DNA of 57,909 nt, taken from Acidobacteriota bacterium. GTDB taxonomy: Bacteria; Acidobacteriota; UBA4820; DSQY01. Below, piece by piece: positions 7,240-16,099 of this stretch. Made by a program: the position numbers and the translations under genes. The stretch is taken from positions 1 to 57,909 of the forward strand of contig JAJYCJ010000008.1 of NCBI GenBank assembly GCA_021778515.1, given 5' to 3'. How positions within the stretch are numbered: position 1 is the stretch's first letter; each line of letters begins with the position of its first letter. The notes below the pieces were generated by a model. That model was not told the DNA's origin and searched no databases. It worked only from the letters and a program-made list of their open reading frames with translations.

Positions 7240-9534
7240 ATGCGTGAGGTGTACGATGCGAACCGCGGCGAAGCAATCTCACTCCAAACGAACCGGAGAG
7301 GCCGGGCCCGCGCCGGCCTTCGCGCGGTCCTGGCGGCGGCGCTGGTCGTGAGCGCGCCCGTCCTATGGCCGCGGCCTCTTTCCGCCGCGGACGCCAAGAC
7401 GCCCCGCGAGACGAAGGGGACGAACACGCCGGGGGAGAAGGATGGCCTGCGCTATCCGAAGGCCCGCCGCGCCGCCATCGTGGACACCTACTTCGGCACG
7501 AAGGTCCCGGCGCCCTACCAGTGGATGGAGAACCTGAACGGTCCCGAGGTGAAGCGGTGGGTGACCGCGGAGAATCGGGTCACCGATTCGTACCTCGCGA
7601 AGCTTCCCCTGCGGGGCTGGTTTCAGGATCGCATCACGGCCCTCTGGAACTACGCCAAGGAGAGCGCGCCCGTGGAGGCGGGCGGCCAACTGTTCTTCGA
7701 CCGGAACTCGGGCCTGCAGAACCAGTCGGTGGTCTACGTTCAGGACGGCCCGGCGGCCGCCCCCCGGGTCCTGCTCGATCCCAACGTGATCTCACCCGAC
7801 GGCTCCATCGCCCTGGCCGGCTGGCAGCCCACGGAGGACGGCCGCTACCTGGCCTACGAGCTGTCGGTGGGCGGCTCCGACTGGGAAATCATCCACCTCC
7901 TCGACGTGGCCACGGGAAAGGCGCTCCCGGACGAGGTGCGCTGGGTGAAGTTCTCGGGAGTCTCGTGGACCAACGACGACAAGGGGTTCTACTATTCGCG
8001 CTACCCCGAGCCGCCCAAGGGAAAGGCCATCAGCGAGGCCGTGCGGGACCAGAAGCTGTACTACCACCGCCTCGGCACGCCGCAATCCCAAGACGAGCTC
8101 ATCTACGCCCGGCCCGATCTGCCCGAGTGGAGCATCTCGGGCAGCGTGACGGAGGACGGCCGGTATCTCTTCGTCTACCTGAACAACGGAACGGCACCCG
8201 AGAACGAGCTCTACGCGGCGGACCTGGGCGACCCGATGAAGCCCCACGTGAAGGCTCCCCTGAAACCGCTCTTCACCAAGAACGACGCCCAGTACGTGGT
8301 CTTCGGCCACGAGGGTGAGACCCTCTTCGTGCAGACCAACCTGGACGCTCCCATGGGGCGCATCGTGGCCGTGCCGCTGGCTACGCCCGATCCCTCGCAC
8401 TGGCGCGTGGTGGTGCCCGAGGGAGAAGGGGTCATCGCGGAGGCCGCCATGGCCGGCGGCAAGATCCTCGTGGACTCCCAGGTCGTCGCCACCAGCCGCC
8501 TCGCCCTCTACGGCACAGACGGCAAGGAGCTCGCCTCGCTGGGGATGCCGACCCTCGGAACGGTGGGCGGCCTCTCGGCCCGCAACGATTCTCCCAACGT
8601 GTACTACCTCTTCACCTCCTTCCTCTACCCGACCACCGTCTACCACTACGACGTCAGCGACGGAAAGACACAGACCCTCTTCGCACCCAAGGTGGACTTC
8701 GACCCCTCGCCCTACGAGACCAAGCAGGTCTTCTACACCTCGAAGGACGGCACCAAGGTGCCCATGTTCATCGTGGCCAAGAAGGGGCTGAAGCTCGACG
8801 GAAACAACCCGACCATTCTGTATGGCTACGGCGGGTTCGACATCACCATCACCCCCTACTTCTCGCCCTCTCTGCCCGTCTGGCTCGGTCTGGGAGGCGT
8901 CTACGCCGTGGCCAACCTGCGCGGCGGCGCCGCCTACGGCGAGGCCTGGCACAAGGCCGGGATGCTCGGCAACAAGCAGAACGTCTTCGACGACTTCGCC
9001 TGGGCGGCCAAGTACCTCATCGCCCAGGGCTACACGAAATCCAAGCGGCTCGGCATCGAGGGCTACTCCAACGGAGGCCTGCTCATCGGCGCCAGCATCA
9101 CAGAGCACCCGGAGCTCTTCGGCGCCGCCTACGCCGGCGCGGGAGTGATGGACATGCTGCGCTACCAGAAGTTCTCGGGCGGCGCCATGTGGGCCCCCGA
9201 GTACGGCACCTCCGACGATCCGAAGGCGTTCAAGTGGCTGATCGCCTACTCGCCCCTCCAGAACGTGCGCAAGGGGGTCTGCTACCCCCCCACCATCCTC
9301 ACCACCGCCGATCACGACGACCGCGTCGTGCCGAGCCACACCTACCAGTTCACGGCGGCTCTCCAGTGGGCCCAGGGCTGCCCGCAGAACCCCATCCTCG
9401 TCCACGTGGAGACCAACACGAGCCACGGCTACATGCCCACCGACAAGCTCATCGCCCAGGCCGCCGACGTCTGGTCCTTTCTGGCCCACAACCTCGGCGT
9501 GAGCGAGCCGCCCGCCCCGAAGGCCACGAAGTGA
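7240..9534 (+). CDS. Secreted prolyl oligopeptidase (S9A family)
   Basis: The start is set at 7240, downstream of ccaaggaggctgagc, giving 764 residues instead of the 798 in the track. A long basic N-region and hydrophobic stretch (RAVLAAALVVSAPVLW) form a probable signal peptide, so the enzyme acts in the periplasm or outside. A seven-bladed propeller domain spans about residues 120-470 and the alpha/beta-hydrolase about 480-764. The catalytic serine is in GYSNGG (about 610), the aspartate in DHDDRVVPSHT (about 693) and the histidine in TSHGYMPT (about 729). The family cleaves short peptides after proline. Hairpins on both sides suggest a single-gene transcript. Confidence 0.92.
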   Translation: MREVYDANRGEAISLQTNRRGRARAGLRAVLAAALVVSAPVLWPRPLSAADAKTPRETKGTNTPGEKDGLRYPKARRAAIVDTYFGTKVPAPYQWMENLNGPEVKRWVTAENRVTDSYLAKLPLRGWFQDRITALWNYAKESAPVEAGGQLFFDRNSGLQNQSVVYVQDGPAAAPRVLLDPNVISPDGSIALAGWQPTEDGRYLAYELSVGGSDWEIIHLLDVATGKALPDEVRWVKFSGVSWTNDDKGFYYSRYPEPPKGKAISEAVRDQKLYYHRLGTPQSQDELIYARPDLPEWSISGSVTEDGRYLFVYLNNGTAPENELYAADLGDPMKPHVKAPLKPLFTKNDAQYVVFGHEGETLFVQTNLDAPMGRIVAVPLATPDPSHWRVVVPEGEGVIAEAAMAGGKILVDSQVVATSRLALYGTDGKELASLGMPTLGTVGGLSARNDSPNVYYLFTSFLYPTTVYHYDVSDGKTQTLFAPKVDFDPSPYETKQVFYTSKDGTKVPMFIVAKKGLKLDGNNPTILYGYGGFDITITPYFSPSLPVWLGLGGVYAVANLRGGAAYGEAWHKAGMLGNKQNVFDDFAWAAKYLIAQGYTKSKRLGIEGYSNGGLLIGASITEHPELFGAAYAGAGVMDMLRYQKFSGGAMWAPEYGTSDDPKAFKWLIAYSPLQNVRKGVCYPPTILTTADHDDRVVPSHTYQFTAALQWAQGCPQNPILVHVETNTSHGYMPTDKLIAQAADVWSFLAHNLGVSEPPAPKATK

Positions 9535-9583
9535 CGCCGCGCAGGCGGTGAGGGCGCTGACCCGCGCCTTCCCACACTAGACC

Positions 9584-9615
9584 AGGCCGCCCCGCTCTCG
9601 CCGGCGGGGCGGCCT
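9584..9615. terminator. Strong bidirectional hairpin between convergent genes
   Basis: AGGCCGCCCCGC pairs with GCGGGGCGGCCT around a short loop, leaving a stem of about 12 bp, and is followed by cttct on the plus strand. It lies between the ends of the prolyl oligopeptidase (plus) and the phosphoesterase (minus) and probably serves both. Confidence 0.75.
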
Positions 9616-9663
9616 CTTCTATGCACTTCGGTTCGGGATTTCCGCCCTCAGGGGGGGGCAGGT

Positions 9664-10755
9664 TCAGTGCGTTCGCCGGAAGACGTCGGTGACGACGGCG
9701 TCGTCGCTGATGCCGTACCCTGCGGCGTTGGGCTGCTGGGCGCCGGCCTTGGGGAGGCCGTACATGGCCTCGAGGGTGCGCAGGAGGTTGACGTGGGTGA
9801 TGCCCTTCCCCTCGGTGTAGTCCCCGGGCTTGATGTGCGCTCCGGCGAAGATCGTGACGATGCGGTTCTGAAGGTCTTGACAGAGCTGTCCGCAGCCGCC
9901 CTTCTTGCAGGGCCCGAACGAGCGCGGATCGACGGCGGGGTTGGTGAGGCCGGCGTAATCGCTCCCGTCGTCGCTTTCGTCGAAGGTGAGGATCAGGAGG
10001 CTGTTGTGCCCCCTGGCCCATTGGACGTAGCCATCGAGGTTCTTCCAAAGCCAGGCATCTCCCTTCGAGATGCAGCAGGCCAGCGGCGAGGCGAGGCAGT
10101 TGGGCGGATAGCAGTTGTGCATGTCGTCATCGAGGTCCGGGATCACGAAGGCCACCGTGGGTAGCTCGTCGAAGCGGCCGGCCGAGGGAAAGTCGGAGAA
10201 GGGGAGATTGCAGGAGGTAGCGGCGTCGGGGCCGTCCGGGACGTTGGCGAAGCTGACCCAGGGAACGTGCTTGCGCGCGTAGAGGCCGGCGTGGGCGATA
10301 GTGGAGCCGGCGGCGGGCAGGCCCTCGGCGTAACCTCTGAAGGTCCGCCCCGCGGCCAGGAGCTGGGAGGCCAGGTTGGGTGCGGTGAAGGGGTAGTCGG
10401 AGCGGCTCTTCGCGGAGGGGATCTCGTCCTCGAAGCCCACGCCGTGGTCGGAGCCGGAGAAGAGCCAGAAGTAGTTGCCCTCGCTGTTGTGCTCCTCGGC
10501 GTACATCCGCGTGAAGCTGGCCCCCTCCTTGATGAGGACCCCGTTGATGTAAGGCGCCTTTGGGTTGCCGACGATCTCGTCGTAGTCCTTGTTCTCCTCG
10601 ATGACGATCACCACGTGGTCGTAGACCGGCAGGCCCGCGGGCCACAGTCCCGAACCCGCTTTGGGGGCAGGGGGCGCCGCGGTGGGGGATTCCGCTCGGG
10701 CGGAGAGGGAACCGAACAGCAGGACGATGACAATGAGGACAGCCAACCGTCGCAT
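9664..10755 (-). CDS. Secreted phosphoesterase-family protein (phospholipase C/acid phosphatase type)
   Basis: The start is chosen at 10755, after ccgtggaggtgccc, giving 363 residues; the 536-residue track version adds non-coding upstream sequence. The signal peptide is MRRLAVLIVIVLLFGSLSARA. The mature part begins with YDHVVIVIEENKDYDEIVG, the metal-binding start of the phosphoesterase family (PF04185), and continues with EEHNSEGNYFWLFSG, FVIPDLDDDMHNC, LLILTFDESDD and GAHIKPGDYTEGKGITHVNL, which carry the remaining conserved metal ligands. Several cysteine pairs suggest disulfides, consistent with export. The family includes phospholipases C and acid phosphatases; the substrate here is undetermined. 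Confidence 0.88.
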   Translation of the reverse strand: MRRLAVLIVIVLLFGSLSARAESPTAAPPAPKAGSGLWPAGLPVYDHVVIVIEENKDYDEIVGNPKAPYINGVLIKEGASFTRMYAEEHNSEGNYFWLFSGSDHGVGFEDEIPSAKSRSDYPFTAPNLASQLLAAGRTFRGYAEGLPAAGSTIAHAGLYARKHVPWVSFANVPDGPDAATSCNLPFSDFPSAGRFDELPTVAFVIPDLDDDMHNCYPPNCLASPLACCISKGDAWLWKNLDGYVQWARGHNSLLILTFDESDDGSDYAGLTNPAVDPRSFGPCKKGGCGQLCQDLQNRIVTIFAGAHIKPGDYTEGKGITHVNLLRTLEAMYGLPKAGAQQPNAAGYGISDDAVVTDVFRRTH

Positions 10756-11329
10756 GGGCACCTCCACGGATTTTCCTTCGGCCAGGCAGGACATCCCGCG
10801 CTCCGGCCTCACCCTGATTTCCGTTAGCCGGTCCGCCCCAGCATGGCTCCCTTTGCGGCCTGCCGCAACCCCCGCCGCTGCTCTCGGTGCCGCACCGGAG
10901 ATCGCCCGCTGGGGTTCCGAAGGTACTTGGCGAAGCGGCAGGGGACGCCTGCATTTTGCCGCATGTATCGGGACGACTGACCGCAGGGCCGGTTCATATT
11001 TCACCCCCCCATTCGAGAAGGAGGCACCCATGTCCAAGCATTGGCTGGTCCCCTTTTTCATCCCGGTCACGGGAGATCTCTCGTGCCGTATGCTCCCCAG
11101 GCGCACCAGGGGGGCCGGTGAACCCAGGCGACACGGCGTGGCTCCTGGCCGCATCGGCCCCCCCGCGAGGAGATCGCGCGCGCATCTGGAAGCCCCTGTC
11201 CCGCGGCAGCCGTAAGAAGGGGGAGGAGGCGAGCCCGGGGGCGCCGGAACCCGTCCGGCGGGGGCTCCCGGCAACTCCCTTGGGCAGGCTCAGAAGCGGC
11301 TCGGGGCGCGCGGCAGGAGAGGCAAGGGC
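10756..11329. other. Intergenic region containing gene debris
   Basis: About 570 bases upstream of the phosphoesterase gene. No intact gene is supported on either strand. The region includes the amt-like fragment annotated at 11031-11158 and, after it, GC-rich sequence with an imperfect hairpin near 11230-11275. The track ORFs here are in-frame extensions of the phosphoesterase or shadow frames. Confidence 0.5.
11031..11158 (+). pseudogene. Possible degraded 5' end of an ammonium transporter gene
   Basis: An ATG at 11031 follows a near-ideal ribosome-binding site (gagaaggaggcaccc) and starts MSKHWLVPFFIPVTG, like the opening of a signal peptide. After a change of frame the sequence reads GGPVNPGDTAWLLAASA, close to the conserved [ND]xGDTAW(M/L)L segment that begins AmtB-type ammonium transporters. 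Nothing resembling the next conserved segment (LALFYGG) follows. This looks like the 5' stump of an amt gene with a frameshift and a deletion. The assignment rests on a very short motif. Confidence 0.35.
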
Positions 11330-11443
11330 ATGGGTGAGATCCGGCGGAGGGAGTTCATGAAGATCGCGGGCGTGGGGATCGGGGCGATGGCCACTCGGAG
11401 AAGGCGAGGACCCACAGATAGATTAGGCCCGCCAGGGGGATGA
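11330..11443 (+). pseudogene. Truncated Tat-signal gene start
   Basis: From the ATG at 11330 (aggaga upstream) the frame reads MGEIRRREFMKIAGVGIGAM, which has the twin-arginine pattern RR-x-F-[ML]-K followed by a hydrophobic h-region. After about residue 22 it changes to arginine-rich sequence that runs through the tail of an opposite-strand gene and stops at 11443. The cofactor protein that such a signal would export is missing, so this is probably a deletion remnant whose junction lies near 11393. Confidence 0.45.
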
Positions 11444-11594
11444 AGAAGAGCAGGCTCCATGCGGGGCTGAAGCCGGCCTTCTCGCTGATCCGCCAGACGG
11501 GGATGATGACGAAGATGGCCGAACAGCCCCCAACCGCCAGAAAGAGGGGCATGTGGGGGATCATCAGAAAGGGAAACAGCATCGCAAGGGCCAT
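11355..11594 (-). CDS. Small two-helix membrane protein
   Basis: The start is at 11594, after ggaaaggaggagtcc, giving 79 residues rather than the 169-residue track version. Two hydrophobic segments are visible (MLFPFLMIPHMPLFLAVGG and WSLLFFIPLAGLIYLWVLAF), separated by IIPVWRISEKAGFSPA. The pattern VWRI..KAGFSPAWSLL...P followed by AFSEWP is typical of small uncharacterised inner-membrane proteins. The last residues after SEWP (SPRSPRPRSS) are antisense to the truncated Tat-signal gene, so the original C-terminus was probably replaced when that junction formed. Confidence 0.65.
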   Translation of the reverse strand: MALAMLFPFLMIPHMPLFLAVGGCSAIFVIIPVWRISEKAGFSPAWSLLFFIPLAGLIYLWVLAFSEWPSPRSPRPRSS

Positions 11595-11691
11595 GGACTC
11601 CTCCTTTCCCTCCTCACTCATACGCCTGCCGGAAAGAGTTGGTTCTCGTCCCACGCGGAGCCGATGGTGATCCGCCTCGCTCCTCCCGAGG

Positions 11692-12189
11692 TCAGTCCCC
11701 GGCCTCGGCCGAAAAGTCGAAGATCTCGGGCTCCACCAGGGTGAGGTAGTCGGGCACGGAGAGCAGGATGGAGTCGGTGAGCGAGCCGGCGTTGAAGGCG
11801 ATGCGGTCGTTCCGGAGGATGGAAGGATCGAGGTGGAGCCGGAAGGGCAGGACGGGGGGCCCAAAGGGGGGAACGGCGCCGGGCTCCAGCGCGGTCATCT
11901 CGAAGAGCTCCTCGCGGGTGGCGAAGCGGAGCTTGCGCGTGCCGAAGCGGTCCTTGATCTTCCGCGAGTCCAGCTTGAGGGCCGCGCTCAGGACGAAGAG
12001 GCGGAACTCGCCCTTCACCATCAGCACGAGGGCCTTCCCTCCCACGGCCATTTCCTCGCCCCGCGCCCGCGCCGACTCCTCCGAAGTCCGCGTCGGCGGG
12101 TGGTGCATCTCGCGGTAGGGGACCCCCCTTTCCGCGAGGAGCGCCTTGATCCGCTGATAGACGGTCCCTTCTTCCATCACGTTCCCCAT
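11692..12189 (-). CDS. YbaK/ProX-type aminoacyl-tRNA deacylase
   Basis: The 165-residue protein covers a single YbaK/EbsC domain. GGKALVLMVKGEFRLFVLSA contains the conserved lysine used by this editing fold, and LDSRKIKDRFGTRKLRFATREELFEMTALEPGAVPPFG matches the usual second half, with the proline/glycine-rich turn before the last strands. Members hydrolyse misacylated tRNA in trans (for example Cys- or Ala-tRNAPro). It is cytoplasmic. An internal Met at residue 5 is an alternative start. It diverges from the next gene (12317). Confidence 0.85.
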   Translation of the reverse strand: MGNVMEEGTVYQRIKALLAERGVPYREMHHPPTRTSEESARARGEEMAVGGKALVLMVKGEFRLFVLSAALKLDSRKIKDRFGTRKLRFATREELFEMTALEPGAVPPFGPPVLPFRLHLDPSILRNDRIAFNAGSLTDSILLSVPDYLTLVEPEIFDFSAEAGD

Positions 12190-12316
12190 GGAAAGAGAAC
12201 GATCTTAGCATCCCGAGCGGGGGCAAACTCGGGCGGGGTCCGGCGCGTAGAACCACCGTAGGAATCCGGCGGGCGGCCCCAACGAAGGAGGGCCGGATGC
12301 GGGAAGGAGGCGCGCG

Positions 12317-12958
12317 ATGAGGCGAAGTCGGACGGTGGTTCTGGCGGCGGTCCTGCTCGTGACGGTCTCTTCGGTCTGGGCCGGGGAGAAGGTCCGGTCG
12401 GAGGAGAAGGCCTATCCGGTCTCGGCGGCGGCCAGCCTGGAAGTGGAGGTCCCGGTCGGCGGCGTGGACGTCCGGGCCTACGACGGCGCGGAGGTAAAGG
12501 TCTCGATGAGGGTGCTGTGCGACCACGAAAACGCCGACTGCCGAGAGAACGCGAAGAAAATCATCCTCGACTCGGGCACCTCGGGCAAGGCGCTCCACCT
12601 CGAGGTGAAGGGCTTTCCCGAGCACGAGGGCGGGATCTCCGTGGAGCTGACGATCAGCATCCCACGCGGGCTCGATCTCTCGGTGAACGTGGGTGTGGGG
12701 CGGTGCGACGTGGAGGGGCTCTCGCGCGAGGTCAAGCTGGAGGTGGGGGTCGGCAAGGCGACGGTGACGGGCAAGGCCTCCGCCGTGAGCTCCGTGAAAC
12801 TCGATGCGGGCGTGGGCAGCGCCAAGCTGAGCGTGCCCGGGGCCAGACCCAAGGCCGAGGGCTTCATCGGCAAGAGCCTCTCCTGGTCCGAGGGCAAGGG
12901 TTCGGCCAGCATCTCCGCGGACGTGGGCGTGGGCGACGTCAAGGTGGAGCTGGACTAG
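12317..12958 (+). CDS. Secreted DUF4097-like beta-helix protein
   Basis: The protein has 213 residues with a signal peptide (MRRSRTVVLAAVLLVTVSSVWAG). The mature part is a regular series of short valine/glycine strands (LEVEVPVGGVDVRAYDGAE, LSVNVGVGRCDVEGL, VKLEVGVGKATVTG, VKLDAGVGSAKLSVPG, ISADVGVGDVKVELD). This repeating V-x-V-G-V-G pattern is characteristic of DUF4097/putative auto-transporter adhesin-like beta-helices, which are probably periplasmic or surface-exposed. No function is known. It ends 48 nt before the convergent membrane-protein gene. Confidence 0.75.
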   Translation: MRRSRTVVLAAVLLVTVSSVWAGEKVRSEEKAYPVSAAASLEVEVPVGGVDVRAYDGAEVKVSMRVLCDHENADCRENAKKIILDSGTSGKALHLEVKGFPEHEGGISVELTISIPRGLDLSVNVGVGRCDVEGLSREVKLEVGVGKATVTGKASAVSSVKLDAGVGSAKLSVPGARPKAEGFIGKSLSWSEGKGSASISADVGVGDVKVELD

Positions 12959-13006
12959 AGGGCCCCCCCGGCAGTCGCGGGCCGGCTTGCTCGCCCTGTT
13001 CCCCGA

Positions 13007-14083
13007 TCAGCCCTCGGGAGGAGGCTGCGGCTCCCCGGGAGGCGGCACCTGGAGCGGCGGCTGGATCTCCTCCGAAAGGCCTTGCGGCAGCGGTTCCTCG
13101 GCCACGGACCCGAATTGCGGCGGCGGGGGCTGCTCGGGCGAGGTGCCGGTGGCGCTCGCCGGGGGAGCCTCGGAGAAGAGGTGCCACTCGTCGCCGAACT
13201 GCTCCAGAAAGGCCACCGAGTAGGCCCTCATGAAGACGAAGATCGGAAGGAAGACCACCGAGCTGAGGTAGGGCAGGCCGGCGATGCAGCAGGTGATGCA
13301 GGTGCCGAGGGTGATGATGACGCCGGCGGCGAGAGCCAGAAAGAGCTTCAGGAGGTAGAAGAGCAGGAAGGCGCCGACCCGGCCGGGCAGGAGCTCTTCG
13401 CGGAAGGCGCGAAAGCCGGCCATCACGGTGATCTCCCTCCTGGCCATCACGGGCACCACGAAGTCGGCCAGCACAAGGTTGATCATCAGCAGAATGAGGA
13501 CCAGTGGCACCACGAGGACGACGAAGAGGGCCACGGCGAGCAGCCCTCGTCCACCGAAGACACTCGCGCGGATGGAGGGCCACGCTATGAAAAGGCAGAG
13601 GGCCGAGATGGCCGTCACCGCCGCAAGGCCCACCAGACCCAGCAAGAAGCGCAAGAGAAAGAGGCTGTTGCCCAGCTTTCGAAAGCGGCGCCACGGTTCC
13701 GTCACGGCGCCCCGATTGCGCAGTACGCCATCGAGGAACATGAACTGCCCGCGGCTGCCGAGCCACTGCAGGAGGGCACCGAGGGCCACGCCGAGAAGCA
13801 CGACCACGGCGCCGATGGCGACGACGAGGGTGAGGTGGCCCATCACCCAGGCGGAGATGTGGTCGAAGGAGGGCGGCAGGGGTTCCCTTCTGCGCAGGAA
13901 GGGGTTGCTTCGGAAATTGGCCGCGCCGCCACCAGGCCCGCCTTCGCCCAGGGCGGCCAGGAAGGCGCAGAAGCCCAGGACGAACCATTTCTTCAGGTCG
14001 AAGGGCGAGAAACAGATGCGGAGGGTATGGTGCAGGGCACTCTCGACGGCATCCAGGACGGACACGCTCCGATCACTCGCCAT
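13007..14083 (-). CDS. Multi-pass membrane protein of unknown function (DUF4013/DUF7544-like)
   Basis: The protein has 358 residues. About six hydrophobic segments are seen: WFVLGFCAFLAAL, LTLVVAIGAVVVLLGVALGALL, FLLGLVGLAAVTAISALCLFIA, GLLAVALFVVLVVPLVLILLM, FLLFYLLKLFLALAAGVIITLG and YLSSVVFLPIFVFMRAYSVAFL. The loop SRGQFMFLDGVLRNRGAVTEPW is typical of uncharacterised bacterial membrane proteins with glycine-rich N-terminal loops. The C-terminal 55 residues are proline-rich and probably disordered in the cytoplasm. The ATG at 14083 follows aggaataccATG. Confidence 0.75.
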   Translation of the reverse strand: MASDRSVSVLDAVESALHHTLRICFSPFDLKKWFVLGFCAFLAALGEGGPGGGAANFRSNPFLRRREPLPPSFDHISAWVMGHLTLVVAIGAVVVLLGVALGALLQWLGSRGQFMFLDGVLRNRGAVTEPWRRFRKLGNSLFLLRFLLGLVGLAAVTAISALCLFIAWPSIRASVFGGRGLLAVALFVVLVVPLVLILLMINLVLADFVVPVMARREITVMAGFRAFREELLPGRVGAFLLFYLLKLFLALAAGVIITLGTCITCCIAGLPYLSSVVFLPIFVFMRAYSVAFLEQFGDEWHLFSEAPPASATGTSPEQPPPPQFGSVAEEPLPQGLSEEIQPPLQVPPPGEPQPPPEG

Positions 14084-14282
14084 GGTATTCCTCCTGCCTC
14101 CGGCGGCGCCTCAGCGAGGCCGGTCCTTGCTCCTGCCATCGCATCTCGAGGGCGTCGCCGCCGGTGGTTCGCACCACAAGCATACCCCGCGGCAGGGCCC
14201 CCAACAAGCTCAACGGCACTTCCATGGCGGAGGCAACTGGCCTACAGTAATGCTTCGGTGAGGGCGAGAGGAGGAGTGGCGC

Positions 14283-14990
14283 ATGGGCAGGATGCACTTT
14301 GAGGCCGCGGACGGAATCGGCCGGATCCTCTTGGACGACGGCAAGGTCAACGCCATGGACCGGGAATTCTTCGCCGACCTGAACCAGGCCCTGGACCGGG
14401 CCGAGGGGGAAGCGGTGCGTGCGCTCGTGGTGCAGGGCAGGGAGGGTTTCTTCTCCGCCGGCCTCAACGTGAAGCTGCTCCCCTCCCTGGGACCGAAGGA
14501 GCTGGATGGGCTGGTCGAGGCCTTCGCGCGCACGATCCTGCGGGTGTTCACCTTCCCGTGCCCCACCGTGGCGGCCTGCACGGGCCACGCCATCGCAGGG
14601 GGGGCGCTACTCGCCTTCGCCTGCGATCTGAGGTTCGTGCTCGATGGTCCCTTCAAGGTGCAGATGAACGAGGTGGCCGCGGGGCTCGCCCTGCCCACCT
14701 GGGCGCTGCTCGTGGCCCAGACGGCGATCCCTCCCCGGCGCCACGCCGAGCTCCTCCTCCACGCCAGGGCCTGTTCGCCCGGCCAGGCGGTGCAGTGGGG
14801 GCTCTTTGCCGGGGCACCGGCCACGCCGGAGGCGCTCGAACGGGCCGCCTCCGAGGCGGCGCGGGAACTGCTCCCGCTCGATCGCGCCGCCTACGGGGAA
14901 ACCAAACTCCGGATGCGGGCCGGGACGGTGGAGCGCGCCCTGGCGCTCCTGCCCTCCGAACTTCCGACGCGCCTGCCCTTCAGGGGATGA
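14283..14990 (+). CDS. Enoyl-CoA hydratase/isomerase family protein (crotonase fold)
   Basis: The protein has 235 residues and starts after gagaggaggagtggcgc. It shows the crotonase oxyanion-hole segments (REGFFSAGLNVK and TGHAIAGGALLAFACDLRFV) and the glutamate-containing MNEVAAGLALP, which aligns with a catalytic-acid region. It is slightly shorter than the usual 255-260 residues. It could act on short acyl-CoAs as hydratase or isomerase; the exact reaction cannot be read from sequence. It is the first gene of a possible plus-strand operon with the acyltransferase (58 nt downstream) and the phosphatase. Confidence 0.88.
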   Translation: MGRMHFEAADGIGRILLDDGKVNAMDREFFADLNQALDRAEGEAVRALVVQGREGFFSAGLNVKLLPSLGPKELDGLVEAFARTILRVFTFPCPTVAACTGHAIAGGALLAFACDLRFVLDGPFKVQMNEVAAGLALPTWALLVAQTAIPPRRHAELLLHARACSPGQAVQWGLFAGAPATPEALERAASEAARELLPLDRAAYGETKLRMRAGTVERALALLPSELPTRLPFRG

Positions 14991-15048
14991 GGATGGGGCA
15001 GGAAGAAGCGCGGCGCACCCTCGCCGTCTCGCGCTAGAGGAGCCAGCC

Positions 15049-16014
15049 ATGGCGGAGAACAAGGCGCGCATCGCCGCCATCGACCACTTTCGCGGCCTGA
15101 CCATCCTGCTCATGGTCGTCGTCAACTTCCTGGACGGCGCCGTGCACGTGTGGCCGACGCTGAAGCACAGCCCCGACGTGGGGCTCACGCTCACGGATCT
15201 GGTGGCGCCTTTCTTCTACTTCGCCATCGGCCTCACCTACGGCCCCTCGGTGAGGCGGCGCATCGCCAGGGTGGGCCGCGACGCGGCCATGCAGCACCTA
15301 TTCGAGCGCTACGCGGCCATCCTGGGCCTGGGCTACCTCATTTCGGCGGTGGGCCACGTGGTGGGCATACCCCAGGGCGGGCAGTACTGGGGCGTGCTTC
15401 AGGCCATCGGCATGGCGGGTCTCGTGGCCATTCCCTTCATCCTGCTGCCGATCTGGGTGCGGGCGCTCTCTGGGCTGCTCCTGCTTCTCGCCTACCACCT
15501 CCTCCTCTATGACGGCTGGCTCTCCGTCGTGAAGGCAGCCTCCCACGGCGGCATCCAGGGCTCCATGGCCTGGTCGGCCATGCTGCTGCTGGCCACGGCG
15601 CTGGGCGATCTCTACGCCGATGAGCGGCACCGCCGGTGGCTCCCGTGGGCGGGCCTCCTCCTGGTGGCCGCGGGGATCGCGCTTGCTCCCCTCTCGCCCG
15701 TGAGCAAGGCGCGCGTCTCGCCCACCTACGTCCTCGTCACCACCGGCCTGGGCGCCCTCGTCTTCTGGGTCTTTCACCGGGCCGAGCGGCTCCTCGTGAA
15801 GGGGCCTCGGCTGCTCGCCGCCTGGGGACGGAACCCTCTCTTCCTCTACCTCCTGCAGTTCGGCATGCTGGGCCCCTTCTACGTCCTGCTGGGGGACGCC
15901 CTCTACGCCCAGGCGCCGGGGTGGCTCCTGGCCCTGGAGGATGCGGCCGTCATCGGGGTGTTGAGCGCCATCGCGCTGGCTCTGGACCGGCGGGGGTGGA
16001 CGTGGAGCCTGTGA
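15049..16014 (+). CDS. DUF5009/HGSNAT-type membrane acyltransferase
   Basis: The start is reset to 15049 after agaggagccagcc, giving 321 residues. The N-terminus RIAAIDHFRGLTILLMVVVNF is the signature of the DUF5009/DUF1624 family related to heparan-alpha-glucosaminide N-acetyltransferase: an Asp-x-x-Arg-Gly segment at the membrane followed by a first helix. Roughly nine to ten hydrophobic helices follow, ending in GRNPLFLYLLQFGMLGPFYVLLG. Family members move acetyl groups from acetyl-CoA across the inner membrane to sugars. The acceptor here is unknown. Confidence 0.8.
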   Translation: MAENKARIAAIDHFRGLTILLMVVVNFLDGAVHVWPTLKHSPDVGLTLTDLVAPFFYFAIGLTYGPSVRRRIARVGRDAAMQHLFERYAAILGLGYLISAVGHVVGIPQGGQYWGVLQAIGMAGLVAIPFILLPIWVRALSGLLLLLAYHLLLYDGWLSVVKAASHGGIQGSMAWSAMLLLATALGDLYADERHRRWLPWAGLLLVAAGIALAPLSPVSKARVSPTYVLVTTGLGALVFWVFHRAERLLVKGPRLLAAWGRNPLFLYLLQFGMLGPFYVLLGDALYAQAPGWLLALEDAAVIGVLSAIALALDRRGWTWSL

Positions 16015-16099
16015 GGCTGGCCCTTTCCGGAACGCCCCCTCTTTTCGGGGGAGGTTCTGGGCCGACGGACTGGAGGACACTGCTTTTCGAAGGACCCGC

